64,000 bases of DNA from Bacillota bacterium (GCA_023402075.1 JAEXCS010000014.1:1-64000), one strand, 5' to 3'. Positions 15,756 to 24,087 are shown, counted from the stretch's first letter. A program made the numbers and translations. The notes: generated by a model from the sequence alone, not told the origin.

Positions 15756-17264
15756 TTATTTGCCGGCCATGGCCAGGCCGATTTCCTCAATAGGAGGATT
15801 CTTGCCGGAGTAAACGCCCATAATCTGCCCTTCAAACATAACGATGATGCGGTCGGAAATCTCCAGAACCTCATCAAAGTCCGCAGAGATCAGCAGCACG
15901 CCGCAGCCGCGGGCCCGGGCGTCGATCATGGAGTCGTGCACATAGCGGGTAGCGCCAATGTCAAGTCCCCGGGTGGGATGCACGGCCACCAGCAGATCCG
16001 GGTCTCCCTCCAGCTCGCGGGCTAGAATCACCTTCTGCTGGTTTCCGCCGGAGAGGTTGCGGCACTCCTGATCCACAGATTCACAGCGGATGTCATATTT
16101 CTCCTGCATGCCCAGTGCGTAATCGTGGATGGCTTTTTTCTTCAGGTGCAATCCGTGTCCGTCGGAAAAGCGGGGCTCCTCCGTGGTTTTCAAAACCAGA
16201 TTGTCCTGCACGGACATGTTGCCGATCAGGCCCATCTTGTTGCGGTCTTCGGGAATGTGAGACACGTTTTCCAGAATGAAGCCGTTGGGGGTGAAGCGGG
16301 CAACGGTGGAGCCTTTCAGGTCCACAATGCCTTCCTCCGGCGCAAGCACGCCGGTAACGATCTGGGCGAGCTGGCTCTGGCCGTTGCCGTCCACGCCCGC
16401 AATGCCCACGATTTCGCCCCGGCCCACGGTCAGGGACACGTCGTTCAGCCCGTTGTGCTTGGAGGATTTGTGGAAGCTCACGTTTTTCAGCTCCATCACG
16501 GGTTCACCCGGGGTTTCGATTTTTTCATAGCGGGAGGGCGCAAGGTCCCGGCCGATCATCAGATTTGCAAGCTGGCAGCTGTCTGTTCCTTGGCAGTCCA
16601 GCGTGCACACCGTCTGTCCTGCCCGCAGCACCGTGACCCGGTCGGAAATCTTCATCACCTCGCGCATTTTGTGGCTGATAAAAATGACGCTCTTGTTTTC
16701 ACTTTTCAGCTTTTCGATGATGGCAAACAGGCCCTCTGTCTCAATGTCGGTGAGGGCGGCGGTAGGCTCGTCCAGCACCAGAAGCTCCGCGCCCCGATAC
16801 AGGGCCTTGAGAATTTCCACACGCTGCTGCGCGCCCACGGCAATCTCGGTGATGGGCTTGTCCAGCTCCACATCCAGCCCATAGCGCTCCGCCAGCTCCA
16901 GAATCTCCTTGCGCCGGGCCTCCTTGTCGATAAACAGGCCCGCTGTCCGCCGGTCGCCAAGAATAATGTTTTCCAGAACCGTCATCGCCTCCACCAGCAT
17001 AAAGTGCTGGTGAACCATGCCGATGCCTTTTTTCACCGCTTCGGCAGGAGAGGCGATTTTCACCGCTTCCCCATTCAGAAAGATTTTTCCGGCGGTGGGC
17101 TGATAGAGGCCGAACAGCACGTTCATCAGCGTGCTCTTTCCGGCGCCGTTCTCGCCCAAAAGCGTGTGTACCTCGCCGCGCCGGACGTCCAAATTGATGT
17201 CCCGGTTGGCATAGACGCTGCCAAACTGCTTGGTGATGTGTTCCATGCGCAGAAGTTCTTCCAT
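15756..17264 (-). CDS. Nucleoside-type ABC transporter ATPase (two fused ATPase domains)
   Basis: The 502-residue protein has two ABC domains. The first (about 5-240) has Walker A GENGAGKST, signature IAVGAQQRVEI and Walker B LLVLDEPTAAL. The second (about 255-500) has a degenerate Walker A region (GVDGNGQSQL), signature LSGGNQQKV and a Walker B region reading LLVAVHPTRGLD, where the usual Glu is replaced by His. This asymmetry is typical of the ribose/nucleoside class (YufO/NupO). ATG 17264 follows GGGGGAGA; the frame is open further upstream into the leader hairpin. It is the first gene of the operon, headed by a sigma-A promoter and a leader terminator. Confidence 0.92.
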   Translation of the reverse strand: MEELLRMEHITKQFGSVYANRDINLDVRRGEVHTLLGENGAGKSTLMNVLFGLYQPTAGKIFLNGEAVKIASPAEAVKKGIGMVHQHFMLVEAMTVLENIILGDRRTAGLFIDKEARRKEILELAERYGLDVELDKPITEIAVGAQQRVEILKALYRGAELLVLDEPTAALTDIETEGLFAIIEKLKSENKSVIFISHKMREVMKISDRVTVLRAGQTVCTLDCQGTDSCQLANLMIGRDLAPSRYEKIETPGEPVMELKNVSFHKSSKHNGLNDVSLTVGRGEIVGIAGVDGNGQSQLAQIVTGVLAPEEGIVDLKGSTVARFTPNGFILENVSHIPEDRNKMGLIGNMSVQDNLVLKTTEEPRFSDGHGLHLKKKAIHDYALGMQEKYDIRCESVDQECRNLSGGNQQKVILARELEGDPDLLVAVHPTRGLDIGATRYVHDSMIDARARGCGVLLISADFDEVLEISDRIIVMFEGQIMGVYSGKNPPIEEIGLAMAGK

Positions 17265-17282
17265 TGGATCTCCCCCAATCAT

Positions 17283-17330
17283 AAAAAGAGGGACGAAAGC
17301 GCAGATAAATTCCACTGGCTTTTCGTCCCC
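17283..17330 (-). promoter_or_regulatory. Leader attenuator of the nucleoside ABC operon
   Basis: On the minus strand GGGACGAAA pairs with TTTCGTCCC across a 22-base loop, and the stem is followed by TCTTTTT just before the ribosome site. This is a terminator placed inside an approximately 83-base leader. Confidence 0.65.
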
Positions 17331-17353
17331 ATTGACACACCTGAATTATTTTT

Positions 17354-17382
17354 ATACTACCTTAAAAATAGTAAAGTGTCAA
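17354..17382 (-). promoter_or_regulatory. Sigma-A promoter of the nucleoside ABC operon
   Basis: On the minus strand, TTGACA and TAGTAT are separated by exactly 17 bases. This is one of the best promoter matches in the window. Confidence 0.8.
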
Positions 17383-17454
17383 GGCGAAATTCCATCCCAT
17401 CAAAGGGAAATTTTTGAATTTGTCAAGACGTTAACGGCCTGTCGGACACTCGGT

Positions 17455-18354
17455 TCAATCGCGGCCGGAGGGCGGCTTTGGCGGCGGCGGGGCCGGGCTT
17501 ATCTTCGCGGCGGATTCCCCGTGCTTGAAAAAGCCGGACCAGATTGCGCCCGTGGGGCAGGCCGCTTTGCACGCGCCGCAGCGGATACACTCCGTCGAGT
17601 TGATGTTTTCGGTCACGTTCACGCCCATTTTGCAGGCCTTTTCGCACCGTCCGCAATGAATGCAGGCGCTTTCGTTCACGCCCATCTGATAGATGCTGAA
17701 ACGGTTCAGAAGTCCGTAAATGGCCCCCAGCGGACAGAGGTATTTGCAGAATGGGCGGTATATCAGCACCGAGCCGACGATGACCAGAACCAAAAGCCCC
17801 AGCTTCCATGAGAACAGAAAACCGGCTGCGGCCCGCAATGTTTTGCTGGCAAGCATCAGCGGAATCCCGCCCTCAAGCGTTCCCGCAGGGCAGACATATT
17901 TGCAGAAAAATGGGTCGCCAATGCCAAAAGAGTCCTTTAACAGCGCAGGAAGCAGCAGCACGGCGGCAAGAGATAGGTATTTCCCCCAGCGCAGTGTCCT
18001 GTCCAGCCGTCGGGGCGGGCTGGGCTTGGGAGAGGGAATTTTGTGAAGCAGGTCCTGCACAAAGCCGAAGGGACACAAAAAGCCGCAGATCAGCCGCCCG
18101 AACAGCACGCCGAACAGCAAAACCGTCCCCGTTACGTAATAGGAAACACTCCGCGTCCGCCCGCCGATCACCGCCTGCAAGGAGCCAATGGGACAGGCCC
18201 CCGCAGCGCCCGGGCAGGAGTAACAGTTCAGCCCCGGCACACACAGGCGCTTGGAGGGGCCCTGATGAATGCGCCCGGCAAAGAAGTTGCCCAAATACGG
18301 GTTGTGGGCAAGGGCTGCCAGCGCCTGAATCAAATGCCGAATTCCTTGTTTCAT
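17455..18354 (-). CDS. NapH/CcoG-like membrane 4Fe-4S ferredoxin
   Basis: The 299-residue membrane protein has four or five helices and many Cys motifs. An N-terminal cluster (CVPGLNCYSCPGAAGACPIG) comes first, then CGFLCPFG, CKYVCPAGT and CKYLCPLGA at membrane borders, and two C-terminal 4Fe-4S binding sites (CIHCGRCEKACKMG and CIRCGACKAACPTG, about 225-275). The tail is Pro-rich. It probably carries electrons across or along the membrane to the thiol proteins encoded upstream. ATG 18354 overlaps the TGA of the small CXXC gene (ATGA), so translation is coupled. It is the last gene of a three-gene redox operon. Confidence 0.88.
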   Translation of the reverse strand: MKQGIRHLIQALAALAHNPYLGNFFAGRIHQGPSKRLCVPGLNCYSCPGAAGACPIGSLQAVIGGRTRSVSYYVTGTVLLFGVLFGRLICGFLCPFGFVQDLLHKIPSPKPSPPRRLDRTLRWGKYLSLAAVLLLPALLKDSFGIGDPFFCKYVCPAGTLEGGIPLMLASKTLRAAAGFLFSWKLGLLVLVIVGSVLIYRPFCKYLCPLGAIYGLLNRFSIYQMGVNESACIHCGRCEKACKMGVNVTENINSTECIRCGACKAACPTGAIWSGFFKHGESAAKISPAPPPPKPPSGRD

Positions 18355-18530
18355 CAGCCAATCCCGATGCACTCAAGGCAGATGTTCACGGCTTTTTGCA
18401 AAACCTCCGCAGGCTCGTTCAGATAAATCCCGACCGCAATCAGAGTCCCGGAAACAGCTAAAATCAAAGCGGTGACAAGGGATTTCCCTGTCCTGCGGCG
18501 TCGGGGACTCGGAACGTCCTTCGCCGTCAT
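18354..18530 (-). CDS. CD1871A-family small CXXC membrane protein
   Basis: The product has 58 residues: a basic N-terminus (TAKDVPSPRRRRTGK), one membrane segment (LVTALILAVSGTLIAVGIYL), a short amphipathic stretch and a C-terminal CLEC motif followed by IGIG. This matches the small CD1871A-type CXXC proteins of clostridia, which typically accompany a NapH-like ferredoxin and a TlpA-like protein. It overlaps both neighbours by four or fewer bases, so the three proteins are probably made in fixed proportion and act together in thiol redox transfer. The exact reaction is unknown. Confidence 0.85.
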   Translation of the reverse strand: MTAKDVPSPRRRRTGKSLVTALILAVSGTLIAVGIYLNEPAEVLQKAVNICLECIGIG

Positions 18531-19420
18531 TGCGCCGTCTCCAGCAGAGCGTCAATCATTTTCGACCACTCCTCGCCGCTGCGGGCGCCCACATAGGACT
18601 GGCCCACCAGCTCGCCCTTGTCATTTACAAAAATCGTCTCCGGCACGGAGCTGACGCCAGACAGCTTGGCGGCAATCAAATCCGCCGAGGGAAGCAGGTG
18701 GAGGTAGTTCGCTCCGGTTTGCTCTACCAGATCCCGGGCGGTCTGCACCATATCCGGGGAAAAGGCTCCGCTGGTCTGCGGAACGTCCACCACGATGCCC
18801 ACAACCTGAACGCCGCGGTCCGCATAGTCGGCGGCCAACTGGCCCAAATCCGGCATCTCCCGCAGACAGGGACCGCAGAAGGTGGCCCAGATGTTGATGA
18901 GCGTCAGCTTGTGATCCGCAAAAATGCCCTCGTCCACCGGTACTCCGTTTAAATCCCATGCGGCGAAGGAGGAGAGGGTTCCCGCCGTCTCAACGGGCTG
19001 ATACTCCCCGCTCTCCGTTTCATAGGGCCAGTCGATGATTCCGCCAAAATCGCTGAGATTTGTATAGCCCATGTCCGAAAGCTTCGTCGCGGCCTGCGCA
19101 CTGCGGTTTCCGCTGCGGCAGTAAATCAGAATTTCCGCGTCCAGCACGGGAAGCTGGGCCGGCGGCTCTGCGCCGATTTCCTCGTTGGGAAGAAGGATGG
19201 CCCCGGGAATGTGGCCTTCTGCGTATTCTCCGGCGGTGCGCACGTCCACCACAACGGGCGTCCCGTCGGTCATGCGCTCGTGCGCTTCCTCAGCGGTGAT
19301 TTTGACCGGCTCGGGAAAAACGTCTTCGGAGCTGCTTCCCGAAGCCGACGGCTCGCTTGGAGAGCAGGCGCTTAAAAGAAACAAAAAGGTCAGGCTCAAT
19401 AGTGCTGTTATTTTTTTCAT
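18527..19420 (-). CDS. Lipoprotein with rhodanese and TlpA/thioredoxin domains
   Basis: The 297-residue protein has a signal peptide and lipobox (FLLSACSPSEP; Cys near 18). A rhodanese-like domain follows (about 45-135, active-site loop IYCRSGNRS, with AGEYAEGHIPGAILLP), and then a TlpA-type thioredoxin fold (about 150-297) with WATFCGPCLREMP, the redox-active CGPC. It should be tethered outside the membrane and exchange thiols or sulfane sulfur, using electrons supplied through the CXXC protein and the NapH-like ferredoxin encoded downstream. ATG 19420 follows AAAGGAGGAACG; the open frame upstream lacks a ribosome site. Confidence 0.9.
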   Translation of the reverse strand: MKKITALLSLTFLFLLSACSPSEPSASGSSSEDVFPEPVKITAEEAHERMTDGTPVVVDVRTAGEYAEGHIPGAILLPNEEIGAEPPAQLPVLDAEILIYCRSGNRSAQAATKLSDMGYTNLSDFGGIIDWPYETESGEYQPVETAGTLSSFAAWDLNGVPVDEGIFADHKLTLINIWATFCGPCLREMPDLGQLAADYADRGVQVVGIVVDVPQTSGAFSPDMVQTARDLVEQTGANYLHLLPSADLIAAKLSGVSSVPETIFVNDKGELVGQSYVGARSGEEWSKMIDALLETAQ

Positions 19421-19633
19421 AGTCGTTCCTCCTTTGCGGCGGCAGCGGCAATGCTTTTGGCAGTCCGATGCGGAAAAATATGCAGATGTAGTACCCTTCA
19501 TATGTACCATATTGGGGGCAAAATTGCAAGGGAATTTTCGGAATGATTACTATTTATCAGACTTATACCTATTCCGAATTTGGCTTATATTTCTTTTTTA
19601 GAAAGGAATATACGCTCCAGTGCGGCAGGAGTG

Positions 19634-19660
19634 ATAAGGTTTCCGGGGGCGGCATAGGAT
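19634..19660 (+). promoter_or_regulatory. Sigma-E-type promoter of the SleC-like gene
   Basis: ATA (19634-19636) is followed after 16 bases by CATAGGAT (19653-19660), fitting the mother-cell pattern ATA-N16/18-CATANNNT. It is identical in the -10 octamer to the sigK and spoIIID promoters. Confidence 0.6.
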
Positions 19661-19686
19661 GGTATTGTCGGTCCGGAATGCGTCTT

Positions 19687-19730
19687 TGCGTCCGCCTGCC
19701 GCCGGGGGAGTCCGGCGGCAGGCGGACGCA
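19687..19730 (+). repeat. Perfect 19-bp inverted repeat in the leader of the SleC-like gene
   Basis: Bases 19687-19705 pair with 19712-19730 around a 6-base loop, forming a very stable GC-rich hairpin with no T run. It lies 55 bases before the start codon and inside the transcript predicted from the sigma-E-type promoter, so it may stabilise the message or limit its translation. Confidence 0.7.
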
Positions 19731-19785
19731 GGGAAGCGCGCCGTCAGCAGTCAAATCCACATGCCGAGGGAGGAGCGCTTAAAGT

Positions 19786-21030
19786 ATGAATGGTGATAAC
19801 AACACCGCGCCGGTGCAAAATATTCAAGGTGGACTGGGACAATTGCAGATCAACGCGTTTTTGGAGAACCAGCGCGTGCCCGCAGAGGACGTGTCCGTCC
19901 GGGTTGTCGACCCGGACTCCGGAAACGTTTTGGAAGAGGTTCGCACCAACGCACAGGGGAAAGCGCCAGAGCTGACCTTTCCAACGCCTCCGCTGGAATT
20001 TTCTATGGAGGCCGGCCGGCCCCGGCCCTTCAACCAGTACAACGTACTCGTCTCGCTTCCGGGCTATGGGCAGACGGTCATCGAAAACGTGCAGATGTTT
20101 CCCGAGGTCACCGCGGTGCAGAACGTGGCTCTGCGGCCGACGTTTTCGGGCCTTTTAATTCCCTATCCCACGCTTTGGGGAGATTTCCCCCCTAAAATTC
20201 CGGAGGATGCGGTAAAAGAGTTGCCCTTTGCTCAAAATCTGGTGGTTTTGCCGGAGCCGGTGGTGCCGGAGCTGATTATAGTGCATCAGGGACGCCCGGA
20301 AAATACCGATGCCGCCAACGTCACGGTGCTTTTTACAGACTACATCAAAAACGTGGCCAGCAGCGAAATTTACTCCACCTGGCCCAGGGAGACAATCAAG
20401 GCAAACGTGTTGGCTATCATCTCCTTTACGCTCAACCGGGTCTATACGGAGTGGTACCGCAACAAGGGCTTTGACTTTACCGTCACCAACTCCACCGCCT
20501 ACGATCAGGCGTTTACCTATGGACGCACCATCTTCCGGGAGATTTCAGAGGTGGTGGACGAGATATTTACCACCTATATTACAAAGCCGGACATTGTGCA
20601 GCCGCTGTTTACCCAATACTGCGACGGATCGCGGCGCAGCTGTCCCGGCTGGCTGAGTCAGTGGGGGTCCAAGGATCTGGGGGATCAGGGCTATCCCGCT
20701 CTGCAAATTCTGAAGAGCTTCTACGGCTATGACATTTTTCTGGAGGAAGCACAAAAGGTGGAGGGCATCCCCATCTCCTTCCCCGGCTACGTGTTGGAGG
20801 AAGGCTCCACCGGCGCGCCTGTGCAGACCATCCAGCACCAGCTAAACGCCATCTCCAACAACTATCCCCTGATTCCAAACGTGGCGGAGGATGGTGTGTA
20901 CGGCGAAAGTACTGCAAATGCCGTGCGGGTGTTTCAGGAGACGTTTGACCTGCCCGTGACGGGACGGGTCAATTTCCCCACATGGTATCGCATTTCGGGC
21001 ATTTATACCGCCGTGGCCAATCTGGCGTAG
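19786..21030 (+). CDS. SleC-like spore cortex-lytic protein with peptidoglycan-binding domain
   Basis: The 414-residue product has a beta-sandwich-like N-terminal domain (about 15-115, NAFLENQRVPAEDVSVRVVD), a SpoIID-type domain (about 165-320) and a C-terminal PG_binding_1 repeat (about 340-410, GAPVQTIQHQLN..., DGVYGESTANAVRVFQ). WPRETIKANV corresponds to the P-x-E-x-L-K-A-Q helix of SpoIID, so Glu202 is the likely catalytic acid of a lytic transglycosylase. The domain order matches the germination-specific SleC of clostridia. No classical signal peptide is visible, which fits a protein loaded from the mother cell. AGGGAGGAGCG precedes the ATG. The sigma-E-type promoter upstream agrees with spore assignment. 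A structural spore-coat role cannot be excluded. Confidence 0.8.
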   Translation: MNGDNNTAPVQNIQGGLGQLQINAFLENQRVPAEDVSVRVVDPDSGNVLEEVRTNAQGKAPELTFPTPPLEFSMEAGRPRPFNQYNVLVSLPGYGQTVIENVQMFPEVTAVQNVALRPTFSGLLIPYPTLWGDFPPKIPEDAVKELPFAQNLVVLPEPVVPELIIVHQGRPENTDAANVTVLFTDYIKNVASSEIYSTWPRETIKANVLAIISFTLNRVYTEWYRNKGFDFTVTNSTAYDQAFTYGRTIFREISEVVDEIFTTYITKPDIVQPLFTQYCDGSRRSCPGWLSQWGSKDLGDQGYPALQILKSFYGYDIFLEEAQKVEGIPISFPGYVLEEGSTGAPVQTIQHQLNAISNNYPLIPNVAEDGVYGESTANAVRVFQETFDLPVTGRVNFPTWYRISGIYTAVANLA

Positions 21031-21115
21031 CTTCCACAAAAGAGCCAAATTGCGCAGAATACGATGCGAGGGTGAGGGCGCTCCGTTCCACCGTAAGCTG
21101 CCGCTGAAATAAATC

Positions 21116-21154
21116 AACCCGGGACCCTGTGCCATAGGCGCGGGGTCCCGGGTT
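21116..21154 (+). terminator. Terminator of the SleC-like gene
   Basis: A 12-bp stem (21116-21127 with 21143-21154) of GC-rich sequence is followed by a short T-containing stretch. It lies about 85 bases after the stop codon. Confidence 0.6.
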
Positions 21155-21202
21155 TCATCATTGAAAAACCGTTAAAGAGACAAAACTGGCAAGGAGGGAA
21201 TT

Positions 21203-21781
21203 TTAAAAATCCTCCTGAAGCACATAGACGCCAACGGTTTCGTGCGCTTCTGTGGAAGTGTCGTAAACCACAGAGAGGAAAACATCGTTGTAGGCAAAGT
21301 GCGCGTCACCGTCCTTGTCGCTGAGAGACTCGCCGAAGACCTCTGTAAAGTCAGACAGGCTGTCGCCCAGATGAAGCCCGTTCAGGTCGACGTCGTCTGC
21401 CATAATAAGAATCTGGGCTACCTTTGTATGGGTTGCTTCGTCAAACCAGACGCGGATATTGGGCGTTTCAAATGCCATCCCGCCTTCATCTACGGATTCG
21501 GTGGTGTTTTCTCCTATGGTGGCAATCAGCTCTTCCTGCGTCAGACCCAGAAGCTTTGTCAGAGACAAAAGGTCTGTGAACTCGGCGTCCTCCGGCTGAG
21601 AGGACCCGGCGGAAGAAGTGCCGGACTGGGCGGAACCGGAAGAAGACGCCTGCCCCGCACTGCCGGAAGACCCTGCGGGCGGCTGCGCCGCGCAGGCGCT
21701 GAGCGCCAAGAGAGACACCGCCGCCAACAGTGCCAGCATCCGCTTTTTAAAATGCGTAAGCGGTTTCAAATTTTCTGTCAT
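21203..21781 (-). CDS. Putative lipoprotein of unknown function
   Basis: The 192-residue product has a basic N-terminus, a hydrophobic segment and a lipobox (LLALSACAAQ; Cys near 29), then a Ser/Gly/Ala-rich spacer to about residue 62. A roughly 125-residue alpha/beta domain follows (FTDLLSLTKLLGLTQEELIATIGENT..., VWFDEATHTKVAQILIMADDVDLNGLHLGDSLSDF). The alternation of a helical LG-x-T-QEEL segment with GLHLGDS strands recalls small bacterial beta-lactamase-inhibitor-like or SmpA-like lipoproteins, but I do not recognise the family. GGAGG lies nine bases before ATG 21781. It is monocistronic, convergent with the SleC-like gene. Confidence 0.65.
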   Translation of the reverse strand: MTENLKPLTHFKKRMLALLAAVSLLALSACAAQPPAGSSGSAGQASSSGSAQSGTSSAGSSQPEDAEFTDLLSLTKLLGLTQEELIATIGENTTESVDEGGMAFETPNIRVWFDEATHTKVAQILIMADDVDLNGLHLGDSLSDFTEVFGESLSDKDGDAHFAYNDVFLSVVYDTSTEAHETVGVYVLQEDF

Positions 21782-22214
21782 ACAAAAATACCTCCAAAAG
21801 TCATCCCTGCCGTTTTGGCGGGGCTTGTATTAGCTTGACGTTAAGACGCTGCAATAAGTTTCGTTTTTTGAAATATTTTTTCCGCCGTTGCTAAAAAAAC
21901 GGTGCATTTGCCGCTTGACAAAGCTGTCGAACCCGGTATATGTTGAATTCAAATTCTGTTCCGCCCGCTTTTGAGGGCGGTTGTGTGCTGCCGCCCTGGG
22001 GCTTGAAAATTCGGGAAAGCGGCTTTAAATTTATTGCAATTTTGGTTGGTTTTTGCAGGAAGAATATGTTATAATGTTGACAAAGTAGGTAAGGTAATGT
22101 TTTGGCCGCGTTTCTGCCCGTCCTCCGGCATTGGGAAAGCACGGGGAAAGAACCGTAAATCACACCGTATGGCGGAATGGAAACGCTGCGTTTTAGAAAG
22201 GTAAGGTGTTGACT
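21782..22214. other. Intergenic region with divergent upstream sequences
   Basis: The stretch separates the lipoprotein gene from the flavodiiron gene. It contains one recognisable promoter (22046-22075) and a leader of about 130 bases with no identified RNA motif. Confidence 0.5.
22046..22075 (+). promoter_or_regulatory. Sigma-A promoter of the flavodiiron-rubredoxin gene
   Basis: TTGGTT and TATAAT are separated by 18 bases, about 140 bases before the start codon. Confidence 0.55.
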
Positions 22215-23567
22215 ATGCACTGTATTCGGAAGGTAACGGAGGATTTGCTCTGGATCGGCGTCAGCGACCGCCAGACCCCCCGTTTTGAGGCGGCTCATCC
22301 CACGCCCCGGGGCATGTCCTACAACTCCTATCTGCTGCTGGATGAAAAAACCGTTTTGTTCGACACGGTGGACCGGGCGGTACAGACGCAATTCTTTGAA
22401 AATCTTGAGTATGCACTGGGTGGGCGGACGTTGGATTACGTATTTGTCCACCATATGGAGCCCGACCATGCCGCAACACTGGGCGACCTGATGCTCCGGC
22501 ATCCTGAGGCCACCATAGTATGCAACGGGAAATCCGTCAATATGATTCACCAGTTCCACTGCACGGACCCCAAGCGGGTGATCCTTGTGAACGAGGGGGA
22601 TACCCTTCCCACCGGGCGGCACAGCTTCACCTTTTACAACGCCCCCATGGTCCACTGGCCGGAAGTGATTGCCAGCTACGATTCCACTGACCGTATCCTC
22701 TTTACCGCTGATGCGTTTGGCAGCTTTGGCGCGCTGAACGGAATTCTTTTTGCCGACGAGGTGGACTTTGACCGGGACTGGCTGGACGAGTTCCGGCGGT
22801 ACTATACCAACATCGTGGGGAAGTATGGCCCGCAGGTGCTTTCGCTGCTGAAAAAGGTTTCCGGACTGGAGCTGGGGATGATCTGCCCGCTCCACGGCCC
22901 GGTGTGGCGGAAGAATTTGGACTATCCCCTGAGCAAGTATGCCAAGTGGGCGGCCTATGAGCCGGAGGTGCAGGGCGTGCTGATTGCCTTTGCCTCGGTT
23001 TACGGAGGAACCGAAGCCGCCGCCAACATTCTGGCCTGCCGTCTGGCCGAGCGGGGCATCACTGTGGATATGTACGACGTGTCCGTGACGCATTATTCCT
23101 ATGTACTGTCCGAGCTTTTTAAATACAGCCACATTGTGTTTGCTTCCACCACCTATAATAATGGTATTTTTGTTTCCATGGAGAATCTGCTCCATGACGT
23201 GGCCCACCACAACCTGCAAAACCGGAAGGTGGCCCTGATTGAAAACGGCTCGTGGGCGCCCGCCAGCGGAAAGCTGATGACGCAAATTCTTGGCGGGATG
23301 AAGAATATGGAGATTCTGACTGCGCCCGTGACGCTGAAATCCGCGCTGGCCATCGGCCAGGACGCGGAGCTGGAGACGCTGGCCGATGCTTTGGCCGCCG
23401 ATCTTCGGGGAGAGGTGCCGGCGGCGCCCGGCGATCAAGATGAGGACAAGCCCAAGGGCTTTATATGTAAGGTGTGCGGATTTATCTATCAGGGAGACAC
23501 CCTGCCGGACGGATTTGAATGTCCGATTTGCCACCGTACCGCCGAAGTCTTTGAGCCTCTGCCCTGA
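22215..23567 (+). CDS. Flavodiiron protein with fused C-terminal rubredoxin
   Basis: The 450-residue protein combines a metallo-beta-lactamase-like diiron domain (1-250; H80-x-E82-x-D84-H85 in HHMEPDH, then H near 148 and D near 167), a flavodoxin domain (about 255-395; SVYGGTEAAANIL binds FMN) and a rubredoxin domain (about 415-450; CKVCG and CPIC). Flavodiiron proteins reduce O2 to water or NO to N2O in anaerobes. Fusing the rubredoxin electron donor resembles flavorubredoxin NorV, although here the rubredoxin knuckle spacing is short. ATG 22215 is preferred over GTG 22206. The stand-alone mini-rubredoxin follows 36 bases later and is probably co-transcribed. Confidence 0.93.
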   Translation: MHCIRKVTEDLLWIGVSDRQTPRFEAAHPTPRGMSYNSYLLLDEKTVLFDTVDRAVQTQFFENLEYALGGRTLDYVFVHHMEPDHAATLGDLMLRHPEATIVCNGKSVNMIHQFHCTDPKRVILVNEGDTLPTGRHSFTFYNAPMVHWPEVIASYDSTDRILFTADAFGSFGALNGILFADEVDFDRDWLDEFRRYYTNIVGKYGPQVLSLLKKVSGLELGMICPLHGPVWRKNLDYPLSKYAKWAAYEPEVQGVLIAFASVYGGTEAAANILACRLAERGITVDMYDVSVTHYSYVLSELFKYSHIVFASTTYNNGIFVSMENLLHDVAHHNLQNRKVALIENGSWAPASGKLMTQILGGMKNMEILTAPVTLKSALAIGQDAELETLADALAADLRGEVPAAPGDQDEDKPKGFICKVCGFIYQGDTLPDGFECPICHRTAEVFEPLP

Positions 23568-23602
23568 AAGCAGGAAAAAATACATCGGAAAGGAGTTTTT
23601 TT

Positions 23603-23725
23603 ATGAAGTATGTATGCGACATGTGCGGCTATGTCTATGACGAGGCCGAGGAAGGCCCCATGCCCGACGATTATGTCTGCCCTCTTTGCGGCGCGGACAA
23701 GAGCCATTTCCATCCCGAGGACTGA
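23603..23725 (+). CDS. Mini-rubredoxin
   Basis: This 40-residue protein consists almost only of the iron site: C5-x-x-C8-G-Y near the start and C26-P-x-C29-G, with Tyr/Asp/Glu-rich spacing of 17 residues between. Classical rubredoxins have about 52-54 residues and some 29 residues between the two CxxC knuckles, so a central loop is missing. The shape is that of the rubrerythrin-type rubredoxin domain. AAAGGAG lies upstream of the ATG. It follows the flavodiiron-rubredoxin fusion and ends at a strong terminator, so it likely serves as an extra electron shuttle for that enzyme. Confidence 0.88.
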   Translation: MKYVCDMCGYVYDEAEEGPMPDDYVCPLCGADKSHFHPED

Positions 23726-23737
23726 TTAATTAAAATA

Positions 23738-23776
23738 CGGGCGGGGGCGTCTTTCGTAAAAAGACGCCCCCGCCCG
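23738..23776 (+). terminator. Terminator of the flavodiiron/rubredoxin operon
   Basis: A perfect 17-bp stem (23738-23754 with 23760-23776) with loop CGTAA, 12 bases after the rubredoxin stop codon. Confidence 0.9.
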
Positions 23777-23999
23777 GTCCGTACAGCGCAAAGGCAGAGA
23801 AATCATCGGTGTGCCAAACTGCGTTGGGAGAATAAAACCCCGCCTGTGCGACGGACTCCAGCGGTTGGGTCGGGTGAAAGAGGTCGTCCAGAGGGATGCA
23901 AAGGCGGACGCTTCGTTCAATTCGGCGTTAGGCGTTAAAAGTGCTGCCGTGGCGCATAGTTAGTTCAAATTTTTATTTCCATATTTTTCTTAATTTTAG

Positions 24000-24028
24000 T
24001 TGACATGCGTCAACCATTGCAGTAAAAT
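24000..24028 (+). promoter_or_regulatory. Strong sigma-A promoter of the giant surface protein gene
   Basis: A perfect TTGACA is separated by 17 bases from TAAAAT. The predicted leader is about 215 bases long. Confidence 0.8.
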
Positions 24029-24087
24029 TTGTATGCTGATATCGGAATAAAGTGCGGAAGGGGCGCGGCCTGTTTTTTATGTGCAAT

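Larger units (their letters stand above)
19421..19785. other. Intergenic region upstream of the SleC-like gene
   Basis: The left 200 bases are the AT-rich upstream region of the redox operon, with no clear promoter. The right part holds the sigma-E-type promoter and the 19-bp inverted repeat listed separately. Confidence 0.5.

Noticed and set aside
21891..23585. Minus-strand open frame of 564 codons opposite the flavodiiron gene
   Set aside because: It overlaps a gene with complete metal, FMN and rubredoxin motifs; no domain or ribosome site is visible.
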